The notes beneath the pieces were generated by a model. The model did no database searches. It was not told the origin of the DNA and saw only the letters and a program-made list of their open reading frames with translations. From the NCBI GenBank assembly GCA_017652965.1, contig JAGBZZ010000036.1:1-13854 (forward strand): a stretch of DNA of 13,854 bases, in the 5' to 3' direction. This DNA is from Clostridia bacterium. Its GTDB lineage: Bacteria; Bacillota_A; Clostridia; Oscillospirales; CAG-272. The translations under genes were made by a program, and so were the position numbers. Shown here in pieces: positions 7,706 to 13,854 of the stretch. Each line of letters begins with the position of its first letter. Within the stretch, counting starts at the first letter, position 1.

Positions 7706-8466
7706 TTGTGTTCTCCTCGGATAATGATTTTCTGATTTTCTATCTCAAGCACTCGGACGTCGATGCCAAAGGTGTTCCTGATCGTTTCCTCATTGACAGC
7801 CTCCCGGCCTCCCTCGTGGGCGATCACCCCGTCCTTCAGGAAGAAGAAGCGGTCGCCAAGGGCAAGGGCCTGGTTGAAATCGTGCAGGGAAGAGAGGATG
7901 GCGATCCCCCGTTCTTTGGCCAGCCGCCGCGCTTCGTCGGTGATCAGTTGCTCGTTGGAGATATCGAGGTTCCCCGTAGGCTCGTCAAACACCAAAAGCG
8001 CAGGCTCCTGCGCCATGGCACGCGCGATGGCAACCTTCTGCCGCTCGCCCCCCGAAAGCCTTTCCACGCTCCGCATGGCATAGTCCTCAAGGTGCATGTC
8101 GGCAAGGATGCGCTCAACCGCCAGATAGTCCTCTTCGCCCGGCCGCGTGCCAAAGTAGGAGATCCGCCCGAGAAGGACAGAATCGAACACCGTCAGGGCG
8201 CCAAAGCGGATCTCCTGCGGGACGTAGGCCAGGCGCCGTGCCCGCTTGCGCCGATCCATGCGCAAAAGATCCTCACCGTCCATGCGGATACTGCCGCCGG
8301 TGGGGGAGAGAAGACCCAAAAGATTTTTAAAAAGCGTGGTCTTGCCCGAGCCGTTCTTGCCAAGGAGGATGCCGATCTCACCGCCGTGCAGGGTAAGATC
8401 CACCCCCGCAAGCACAGGCGGGGCATTTTTTTTGTAAGAAAAGGTAAGTCCCTCAATCGTCAGCAT
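7702..8466 (-). CDS. ABC transporter ATP-binding protein (FecE/BtuD type)
   Basis: The 254-residue ATPase is complete: Walker A G-K-N-G-S-G-K-T (36-43), Q-loop Gln84, signature L-S-G-G-E (137-141), Walker B L-L-V-F-D-E with Asp161 and catalytic Glu162, and H-loop His195. Length and the F-S-Y-K start are typical of iron-siderophore/B12 importers, where two copies power a FecCD-type permease dimer. AGGGAGGGG lies about five nucleotides before the ATG, inside the 3' end of the permease gene; the two coding regions overlap by 7 nt and the stop overlaps the next start by 4 nt. Translational coupling across the three transporter genes is therefore likely. Confidence 0.95.
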   Translation of the reverse strand: MLTIEGLTFSYKKNAPPVLAGVDLTLHGGEIGILLGKNGSGKTTLFKNLLGLLSPTGGSIRMDGEDLLRMDRRKRARRLAYVPQEIRFGALTVFDSVLLGRISYFGTRPGEEDYLAVERILADMHLEDYAMRSVERLSGGERQKVAIARAMAQEPALLVFDEPTGNLDISNEQLITDEARRLAKERGIAILSSLHDFNQALALGDRFFFLKDGVIAHEGGREAVNEETIRNTFGIDVRVLEIENQKIIIRGEHK

Positions 8467-9521
8467 CCGTGCCCCTCCCTTCCCGAAAGGATGATCGCAA
8501 TAAAGAAGGGCGCCCCAAGCAGAGAGGTGATCGCCCCCACCGGCAGGGCAGAGCCGTTGCCGATACTGCGGGAAAGCGTGTCGGCCATCAGTAAAAGAAG
8601 GCTACCGCCAAGCGTCGAAAGCGGGACGGTATAGCGGTGATCCTGCCCGATAAGCCTTTTGGTCACGTGTGGGCAGATGATGCCCACAAAGCCGATGACC
8701 CCCAGAAAGGAAACGCACACCGCCGTGATGACCGAGGCCGCCAGCATGGCAAAAAAGCGGAGTGCCTCCACCGGCACCCCCATACTGCGGGCGGTCGCCT
8801 CGCCCGAAAGCAGGGCGTTAAAGCGCCAGGCCATGCATCGAAAAAACACAAAGCCAAGGGCTACGGTAGCCAGCATGATAAGGTCGGTCTTATAGGTCGC
8901 GCGGCCAAGGTCGCCAAAGCTCCACACCACGGCGGCGGAAAGGCCGACGTCGGTGGCGTAAAACTGCAGGACGGTGGTGGCGGCCGTCCACAGTGCCCCC
9001 ACGGCCACCCCTGCCAGCACCACCACGTTGGGAGAAAAGGCGCGTAGACGGCAAAGCCCGAGGATCAGAAGGATCGAGAGGGTCGAAAACAAAAAGGCCA
9101 GAAGGCTCGTGGAGTAGGGGTTGGCCCCCACCGTGTAGTTTTCGGGGTTACTGCCGGTGGAAAGAAAGCCCCCGGCAAAGGCAATGATCGAAAGGTTGGC
9201 ACCGAATACGGCGGCGTTTGACACCCCAAGGGTGGAGGGGGAGGCCATCGGGTTATTCAGGGTGGTCTGCATCATAAGGCCGGAAAGCGAAAGCCCCGCC
9301 CCCGCAAGGATGGCCGCCAGGACACGGGGCAGGCGGATATTCCAGATAATGCGCTCATGCGCGGGCGTCCCTCTGTGAAGCAGTGCCCGCACCGCGTCGG
9401 CCGGGGTCATATTGGCCGTGCCGACAAAAAGGCAGACGGCCGCCATCAGCAAAACCGCCGCCACCGCCGCCGCGATCAGCACGGTGTGTTTTTTCATGGT
9501 AAGCTTTGTTTGTGTGTTCAT
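8460..9521 (-). CDS. FecCD/BtuC-family ABC transporter permease
   Basis: This is a polytopic membrane protein of about 353 residues with the family's hallmark segments: R-L-P-R-V-L-A-A-I-L-A-G-A-G-L, N-P-M-A-S-P-S-T-L-G-V, G-F-V-G-I-I-C-P-H-V-T-K-R and L-P-V-G-A-I-T-S-L-L-G-A-P-F-F. Only one permease gene is present, so a homodimer is expected as in BtuC. After the third membrane segment there is a polar stretch (S-T-G-S-N-P-E-N-Y and on) that looks longer than usual. The start is uncertain. An ATG at 9542 lies in the 3' arm of the leader terminator, so I prefer the ATG at 9521; 9530 and 9497 are also in frame, and none has a good Shine-Dalgarno. It is the first gene of the four-gene operon, behind a promoter and structured leader. 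Confidence 0.92.
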   Translation of the reverse strand: MNTQTKLTMKKHTVLIAAAVAAVLLMAAVCLFVGTANMTPADAVRALLHRGTPAHERIIWNIRLPRVLAAILAGAGLSLSGLMMQTTLNNPMASPSTLGVSNAAVFGANLSIIAFAGGFLSTGSNPENYTVGANPYSTSLLAFLFSTLSILLILGLCRLRAFSPNVVVLAGVAVGALWTAATTVLQFYATDVGLSAAVVWSFGDLGRATYKTDLIMLATVALGFVFFRCMAWRFNALLSGEATARSMGVPVEALRFFAMLAASVITAVCVSFLGVIGFVGIICPHVTKRLIGQDHRYTVPLSTLGGSLLLLMADTLSRSIGNGSALPVGAITSLLGAPFFIAIILSGREGHGC

Positions 9522-9530
9522 TCTTTGCAT

Positions 9531-9577
9531 AAAAAAAGCCATTGTACCCGCTTTTCAAAACGGGGGACAATAGCCTT
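9531..9577 (-). terminator. Intrinsic terminator inside the permease leader (probable attenuator)
   Basis: Read on the - strand, A-T-T-G-T (9571-9567) pairs with A-C-A-A-T (9545-9541), CCCG (9564-9561) with CGGG (9550-9547) and TTTT with AAAA, with small bulges. The outer A-A-G-G-C-T can extend the stem by wobble pairing, and GGC followed by seven T residues (9537-9531) comes next. The T run ends just where the permease reading frame begins, which suggests premature-termination control rather than the end of another gene. Confidence 0.7.
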
Positions 9578-9668
9578 CGTGACCTATATTCAGTATTTTT
9601 ACGGACAGTGCCTTGGGATCCTGTGGGCATCGGCTTCTGCCGACGGTGGCCGAGTAGGCTCGGCGCTT
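9531..9668 (-). promoter_or_regulatory. Structured 5' leader of the ABC-kinase operon, candidate riboswitch or attenuator
   Basis: From the predicted start near 9668 to the terminator T run is about 138 nt without a convincing gene. Two hairpins stand first: GCCGAG-CCTA-CTCGGC (9664-9649) and GTCGGC-AGAA-GCCGAT (9644-9629), separated by four bases. Their arms share GCCGA/TCGGC, so they can also pair crosswise. An unpaired-looking stretch (9628-9578) follows, then the terminator. AGCCT (9660-9656), partly in the first hairpin, is complementary to AGGCT (9576-9572) at the terminator's foot, giving a possible antiterminator. I compared from memory with cobalamin, FMN, TPP, SAM, NiCo, guanidine and c-di-nucleotide riboswitches and found no match. 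Structure is read from the sequence; regulation is inference. Confidence 0.55.
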
Positions 9669-9674
9669 TTCTTT

Positions 9675-9703
9675 ATTGTAGCACAGTAGGCGGCGTTTGT
9701 CAA
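9675..9703 (-). promoter_or_regulatory. SigA-type promoter of the ABC-kinase operon
   Basis: On the - strand, TTGACA (9703-9698) is a perfect -35. A 17-bp spacer ends in TG plus one base, and TACAAT (9680-9675) is the -10, one base off consensus. Predicted start is near 9668. This is the strongest-looking promoter in the window, and it points away from the GH95 promoter 62 bp to its right. Confidence 0.85.
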
Positions 9704-9764
9704 GGGCTATGGCAAGCTTTTTGGACGGCGGCGCCCTTTGAAAATTTGAAAAAAGAAAAAAAGG

Positions 9765-9793
9765 TTGCTTTTTTGCGGGGGGTGTGCTATCAT
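9765..9793 (+). promoter_or_regulatory. Promoter of the GH95-like gene
   Basis: TTGCTT (9765-9770) is a weak -35. It is followed by a 17-bp spacer, TG plus one base, and TATCAT (9788-9793) as an extended -10. An A-rich tract at 9741-9762 just upstream could act as an UP element. The start would be near 9800, about 24 nt before the ATG, leaving room for AGGAGG at 9812-9817. The weak -35 fits a promoter that needs an activator, which is inference. Confidence 0.65.
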
Positions 9794-9823
9794 TTGGATA
9801 TAGCAAAACCGAGGAGGAAGCCT

Positions 9824-12790
9824 ATGCATTCCATACTTTTTAAAAACTGTGAAAACAACTGGCAGAATGCCCTGCCGCTTGGCAACGGGGTGTTCGGCGC
9901 CATGGCGTATTATCGGAATAAGACTCTGTCACTTCCGTTCAATCATTACGAGGTCTATTACAATACCAAAGCGGCGGTGCTTCCCGAGGATATTCTCGCG
10001 CGGACACCGATCGATAAGAATCCCGGGGAATTGCGGCGCTCCTACGAGGCACGTGCCGACCGCAATCAACCGGAGGCGGGCGAGAGCTTTACCTACTTCC
10101 GCCTCGATAAGGCAAAGGCGCGCCCCTACCACGCCAAGGTGGCGGACACCGGAGAGAGCTACCCGCAAACCGGGGAGCTGCATTTTCACTTTGCCGAAGC
10201 CGCAACCGCCGGCGAAAGCCTTTTGCGGCTTGACGTGGAGCGCGGGCTTGTTACCCTTGCGCTCGACGGGATCAGCACCGAGATCTTTACTGCGCGCAGA
10301 GATGCCATTGTGACCGAGGTCACGGGCGCGGATAAGCTTTTGTCGATCGATTTCGGGATCACCGAGCAGCGGGATCGCGATATGCCGTCGGTTACCTATC
10401 GGCGGATCGATGACTGTACCTTCGCCTATACCGTTTCGGATCTGCTTTCGGGGGAACGCCCCTTCCACTTTGCTACCGTTGTCCGCCTTGTCGGTGCAAG
10501 GGGACACCTTGACGGCAACAGGATCCTGCTTGACGAGCGAGAGGACAGGATCGCGATCGTCACGGGGGTCTTTACCGAATGGCGCTATTCCGATCCGCTG
10601 GCGGGTGGGCTTGCCGAAATCGGAAAAACGGTAAACGAGCTTGATGCCGTGAAGGCCGAGCAGCGTGCCTATTGGCGCGAGTTTTTTGAACGGGCGGCGA
10701 TCTCGCTTCCCGACAAATTCCTCGAAAGGGCATACTACATCAACCAGTACGCGCTGGACTGCTCCTCGGGCAAGGGGGGTGTCATGAAGCACCATGCCTG
10801 CGGCCTCAATGGCCTTTGGGATATTAAGCACCCGAATATCTGGGGGAGCATGTGGTACTGGGACGTCAACATCCAGGCCGCCTTTGCGGGGGTGTTTTCC
10901 AGCAACCGCCTTGACCTTGGGCGGGTGTTCTCGGACGGGCTCCTTTCCTACGTGGAGCTTGCCGAGCGCTTTGCACAAAACTATCACGGATTTGACGGGG
11001 TAGCGCTTGACTATCCCTATCCCTTCTACTTCTGCATCTGGCCGTGGTGCGCGCAGTACCTTTGGTCGCAGTACGAATACTCGCTGGATACCGACTATCT
11101 TAAAAACGAGGCCTACCCCCTGTTTTTGAAGCTTTGCCGCTTTGCGCTTGCGATGTTTAAATACGACGAGGCAAGGGGTGAGTACGTGGTGTACCCCGAT
11201 ATCTCGCCCGAGCAGGGGCCGCTTGCGCATAACACGGTCTCAACCGTCGCCTCGGTGAAGCATATGCTGCGCTTCACCCTGGAGGCGGCAGAGATCCTCG
11301 GGGATACCGATCTACTTCTTCCCGATATCCGCCGCCTGCTTGAGGGGCTTCCCGCCTATCCGACGGCAGTCGATGATTACGGCGAGCGCTGGCTGGATTC
11401 GGAGGATGCGCCGAAGGATATGTGGATCCGCCACCCGAGTCTTCTGATGCCGGTGTTCCCGACGGGGGAGATAAGTATCGAAAGCGATGCACGCCATCGC
11501 GCCATCGCCATGAATACCGTCCGCTTCCTTGAAACGCATTGCGAGATCGGGGTGTTCCAGGTCAGCTGGCTTGCGGCGGTCGCGGCTAGGATGGGCGAGG
11601 GGCAGACAGCGCTCCGCCTGCTTTATGAGATGGGGCTTGACCATCTCCTTCGCTCCAACGGTCTTGCCGCCGAGGCCAACGAGCGCTTTATGAACTCCAG
11701 CCTGATCATACGCCAGCCGCTCTACTATCCCTGCATGATGGAGTTTACGGGAGAGATGCTGGCGGCCGTCAACGAGATGCTGCTGCAGTCGGAGCGCGGC
11801 CTTGTGCGTCTTTTCCCCGCGATGCCGAACGGAGACCCCGAGAATGAGCGGATGTGGGCGCGCGGGTATGCACAGCACGAATACCCCGACCGCTTCAACG
11901 AGTATCCCGCATGGGAAAGCGCACGCTTTGACCGCCTCCTTGCCCGCGGGGCATTTGAGATAAGCGCCGAGCTTAAGGACGGCAGGATCGCCTTTGTCAG
12001 GATCAAGAGCCATAAGGGCGGCAGCATCCGCATCACCTCGCCGTACTCGCTCGCACATCTTGGCGCAGATGAAAACAATACTTTGCATATCGCCATGAAA
12101 TCCGGTGAAGAGTGCGTGCTTGGCACCTACACCGAGAGGGAAGAGGTGAACGAGGACGGCATCATAACGCACCTTTCGTATACCAAGCGCCGCATCTGTA
12201 TCGGTGAGGACGGCGACACCGCCTATCAGCGCGCCCTTGACAGCTTTACGCGGGATTGGTTCCTCGGCAACGTCAGGATGGAGAACCACGGCGTATATAA
12301 GTTCGACCTCGGGCTTTCCTATCAGAAGGAATACAGGGGCGAGTTCCCCCGTCAGTGCTTCGGTGCTGAGAAAAAGCTTCCCGCCGCGATGAACTTCCGT
12401 CGGCTTGATACCCTCCCTTACACCGTCAAGCGCGGCTACGGCTTTGCGGCTGAGGGGGACATCTGCCGTGTAGACCGCGGCCGCCCCGACCTTTTGCGGT
12501 GCGATTTCCTTGAGGGAAGCGAGCCGAATGAATTTCTGATCGAGGCCCCGGCGGGCCAATACGAGCTTTTCGTGGTGTCGGGTGATGCTGAGGAAGGCTC
12601 GGTGACCCTGCTTGCGTGTGATGAGGGCAGGCAGACGGGGGGCAGCGTGGTCCCTGCCGGCTCCTATCAGCATAAGCTTATCCCCATAGTGCATGAGGAG
12701 GACGGCCTTATCCGCTTGCGTGTCAGCACTCTGCCGGGCTACAAGTGGAAGCTGAACTATATTCTTGTGAACCTTTATAAGCAGCTTTGA
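9824..12790 (+). CDS. GH95-like glycoside hydrolase (alpha-L-fucosidase family) with C-terminal jelly-roll-like domain
   Basis: The 988-residue protein begins with the GH95 N-terminal super-sandwich (A-L-P-L-G-N-G-V-F-G-A-M, 16-27). The (alpha/alpha)6 barrel follows, with G-L-N-G-L-W-D (327-333), W-Y-W-D-V-N-I-Q (344-351) and D-I-S-P-E-Q-G-P containing Glu463, which aligns with the general acid of 1,2-alpha-L-fucosidase. L-A-R-G-A-F-E-I then leads into the closing beta domain. Residues about 826-988 (K-F-D-L-G, then G-Y-G-F and a P-A-G-Q-Y-E-L-F-V-V-S-G-D motif) resemble malectin/RG-lyase-type galactose-binding-like modules. GH95 enzymes release alpha-L-fucose or alpha-L-galactose from plant or host glycans. 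The first Asn of the usual N-x-N water-activating pair is Asp347 here. There is no signal peptide. The start is ATG 9824 with AGGAGG six nucleotides upstream; the frame stays open back to 9542 but that part contains the promoter. Confidence 0.85.
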   Translation: MHSILFKNCENNWQNALPLGNGVFGAMAYYRNKTLSLPFNHYEVYYNTKAAVLPEDILARTPIDKNPGELRRSYEARADRNQPEAGESFTYFRLDKAKARPYHAKVADTGESYPQTGELHFHFAEAATAGESLLRLDVERGLVTLALDGISTEIFTARRDAIVTEVTGADKLLSIDFGITEQRDRDMPSVTYRRIDDCTFAYTVSDLLSGERPFHFATVVRLVGARGHLDGNRILLDEREDRIAIVTGVFTEWRYSDPLAGGLAEIGKTVNELDAVKAEQRAYWREFFERAAISLPDKFLERAYYINQYALDCSSGKGGVMKHHACGLNGLWDIKHPNIWGSMWYWDVNIQAAFAGVFSSNRLDLGRVFSDGLLSYVELAERFAQNYHGFDGVALDYPYPFYFCIWPWCAQYLWSQYEYSLDTDYLKNEAYPLFLKLCRFALAMFKYDEARGEYVVYPDISPEQGPLAHNTVSTVASVKHMLRFTLEAAEILGDTDLLLPDIRRLLEGLPAYPTAVDDYGERWLDSEDAPKDMWIRHPSLLMPVFPTGEISIESDARHRAIAMNTVRFLETHCEIGVFQVSWLAAVAARMGEGQTALRLLYEMGLDHLLRSNGLAAEANERFMNSSLIIRQPLYYPCMMEFTGEMLAAVNEMLLQSERGLVRLFPAMPNGDPENERMWARGYAQHEYPDRFNEYPAWESARFDRLLARGAFEISAELKDGRIAFVRIKSHKGGSIRITSPYSLAHLGADENNTLHIAMKSGEECVLGTYTEREEVNEDGIITHLSYTKRRICIGEDGDTAYQRALDSFTRDWFLGNVRMENHGVYKFDLGLSYQKEYRGEFPRQCFGAEKKLPAAMNFRRLDTLPYTVKRGYGFAAEGDICRVDRGRPDLLRCDFLEGSEPNEFLIEAPAGQYELFVVSGDAEEGSVTLLACDEGRQTGGSVVPAGSYQHKLIPIVHEEDGLIRLRVSTLPGYKWKLNYILVNLYKQL

Positions 12791-12797
12791 AGCAAAT

Positions 12798-12837
12798 AAA
12801 AAGGAGATATACTGTTTGACAGCGTATCTCCTTTTTT
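12798..12837. terminator. Strong bidirectional terminator after the GH95-like gene
   Basis: A perfect 12-bp stem (12798-12809 with 12825-12836; AGGAGATA/TATCTCCT core flanked by A5 and T5) continues through a two-base internal loop to CTGT/ACAG closing a TTG loop. T6 follows on the + strand. The - strand reading also ends in T5-A-T3, so it can stop the converging acetyltransferase transcript too. Confidence 0.92.
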
Positions 12838-12853
12838 GTCGCTTATTGCATGA

Positions 12854-13378
12854 TCATCTACCGATCTGCCGATAGATCTCCTCCCACCGCTTGCGGAAGG
12901 AGTCGGTGGAAAGGTCGGGGGTAAAGCCTATCCGCAAATAGCCCTTGATAGCGGGGATCCGCCAGTCGTCGGTGGTCAGATGGGCGGTCTTCATCCCCTC
13001 TTTTTTCAGTGTGTATGCGGCAATGCGGTTCAAGAGTGTCCCGTATCCCCGCCCGCGTGCCTCCTCGCGGCAGGCCACCATATGGACGATCCCCTTCCTG
13101 CTTACAGGATCGCAGATCACCGTGACCGTGGCAACGGCCAGGCCGTTTTCCAGAATGAAAAAGCAGTTTTCCTCCCGGTAGTGCGGCTGTGCCGTCATGG
13201 CACTGTGATAATAGCCTTCGTCCTTGCGTCCGTTCGACAGCCCGTACTGCACGATATCCAGCCACAGGTCCATGGCGCCGTCAAGCTCGGTAAAATTGAC
13301 GATGCGGCAATTCTTTGGTGCTTCGGGCGGTGAGGGCGCGATGCCGTCATTTTCCCAGCGCATGATCAACTGTTCCAT
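12854..13378 (-). CDS. GNAT-family N-acetyltransferase
   Basis: The 174-residue protein has the GNAT core: a beta-strand with V-A-T-V-T-V (82-87), motif A with the acetyl-CoA pyrophosphate loop R-G-R-G-Y-G (108-113) followed by a helix, and motif B with I-P-A-I-K-G-Y-L-R-I-G-F (141-152), in which the I-G-F ending is the usual family pattern. It transfers an acetyl group from acetyl-CoA to an amine; the acceptor is unknown. Residues 1-40 form a less typical N-terminal extension. AAAAGGAG lies seven nucleotides before the ATG at 13378. It follows the truncated gene at the right edge by 30 nt in the same direction, so they are probably co-transcribed, and it converges on the GH95-like gene. Confidence 0.9.
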   Translation of the reverse strand: MEQLIMRWENDGIAPSPPEAPKNCRIVNFTELDGAMDLWLDIVQYGLSNGRKDEGYYHSAMTAQPHYREENCFFILENGLAVATVTVICDPVSRKGIVHMVACREEARGRGYGTLLNRIAAYTLKKEGMKTAHLTTDDWRIPAIKGYLRIGFTPDLSTDSFRKRWEEIYRQIGR

Positions 13379-13408
13379 ATTCGGTCTCCTTTTTGAATGC
13401 GCGGCCGC

Positions 13409-13854
13409 TTATTTGCGCGCCAGCGTAAGCATGACGGCGGGCTCGCTTTCGTCGGCGGCGGCACCAAGCTCCGCAAGAAGCGCACCGTCAACCGCCAGCG
13501 TGCCGTCGGGACGGAGGACACGGGAGGTCACGTCCGCGCTCTCCCCTCCGAACAGGCTCTCTGCCGTGATACGCACAGGGGGCGTGTCGGGCTTGAGGGT
13601 AAGCGAGGCAAAGCCGCCGAAAATGCCGATCCGCTCGGCATTCCCGATCCTGCAGCTGACCTCGGGTGCGTCGGTATCCGTAAGGTGGCAGTAGCGGCGC
13701 ACGGCGGCAATGCTGTACGCGCGCGAGGGATTGAGCGAGGCGATCACAAAGGGGGCGTTCTCACCCGCCCTCACCTCGGGCAGGGGGGTGTTTCGCGCCA
13801 TCTCGGCGGGGGCGGCCTGCGTGACCGTTTTTTCCTGTGCGGCCGCATACCAGG
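13409..13854 (-). CDS. Unrecognised protein, C-terminal part only (5' end beyond the window)
   Basis: The frame is open from the window edge to a TAA at 13411-13409, leaving 147 residues. The Met at 13801 is preceded by in-frame codons without a clear ribosome site, so it is more likely internal. The segment alternates hydrophobic and polar residues with many Pro, Gly and Thr (for example F-G-G-F-A-S-L-T-L-K-P and S-A-D-V-T-S-R-V), as expected of an all-beta domain. A Trp-Tyr pair lies at the edge. It could be the C-terminal beta-sandwich of another glycoside hydrolase, in keeping with the neighbourhood, but no catalytic motif is visible and I do not recognise the family. No membrane segment is seen. 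Confidence 0.6.
   Translation of the reverse strand, partial: WYAAAQEKTVTQAAPAEMARNTPLPEVRAGENAPFVIASLNPSRAYSIAAVRRYCHLTDTDAPEVSCRIGNAERIGIFGGFASLTLKPDTPPVRITAESLFGGESADVTSRVLRPDGTLAVDGALLAELGAAADESEPAVMLTLARK

Noticed and set aside
6080..7735. A 551-codon open frame on the + strand.
   Set aside because: It lies opposite the kinase and binding-protein genes, has no domain-like sequence, and is low-complexity Lys/Gly/Arg-rich, as expected for a shadow in GC-rich DNA.
9531..9668. Cobalamin riboswitch upstream of the BtuCDF-like genes.
   Set aside because: A GGCACTGT string recalls the GCCACTGT box, but the GGTGnAAnTCC core and the B12-box AGTCAGGA are missing.
9542..9823. In-frame N-terminal extension of the GH95-like reading frame by 94 residues on the + strand.
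   Set aside because: The stretch contains the divergent promoters and the leader of the opposite operon, and AGGAGG with ATG at 9824 starts the family-like N-terminus.
11312..12694. A 460-codon open frame on the - strand (with a second of 433 codons at 9929-11230).
   Set aside because: Both are antisense to the well-supported GH95-like gene and show no recognisable motif or ribosome site.

Overview
The window is GC-rich, fully gene-packed DNA that looks like a carbohydrate-degrading anaerobic Firmicute (Clostridia/Oscillospirales-like gut lineage). This rests on strong AGGAGG-type ribosome sites, SigA-like promoters with 17-bp spacers and extended -10 elements, Gram-positive style lipoprotein and ABC genes, and frequent CTT/GCC/CGC/TTT codons. 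The taxonomic guess is inference. No RNA gene of known class, IS element, CRISPR array or integrase is seen.

Left part, + strand (1-5427). A six-hairpin glycoside hydrolase cut off by the window start is followed by an intracellular GH10 xylanase-like enzyme and an EamA/DMT-family transporter, closely spaced as one operon. A well-formed promoter (TTGACA, 17 bp, TGn-TATTCT) then starts a two-gene unit: a nitrilase-superfamily amidohydrolase overlapping by 4 nt an SGNH/GDSL esterase. It ends in a bidirectional terminator.

Middle part, - strand (5465-9703). An operon is read leftward: FecCD/BtuC-type permease, ABC ATPase, lipoprotein binding protein, and last a P-loop kinase of the uridine-kinase type with an extra N-terminal domain. 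The three transporter genes overlap or abut tightly and the kinase follows after 18 nt. In front of the permease lies a good promoter and a leader of about 138 nt with two GC-rich hairpins and an intrinsic terminator, the layout of a riboswitch or attenuator. I could not match it to a known class.

Right part (9765-13854). Back-to-back with the ABC operon, a third promoter drives a large GH95-like (alpha-L-fucosidase family) enzyme with a C-terminal jelly-roll-like domain, closed by a strong bidirectional terminator. Converging on it from the right are a GNAT acetyltransferase and the 3' end of an unrecognised gene.

Taken together, the three glycosidases and the esterase without signal peptides suggest cytoplasmic finishing of imported hemicellulose or pectin side-chain oligosaccharides. 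The ABC-kinase operon looks like uptake of a metal chelate, cobalamin-like or other small ligand under RNA-leader control. The leader RNA and the kinase fusion are the points most worth following up.
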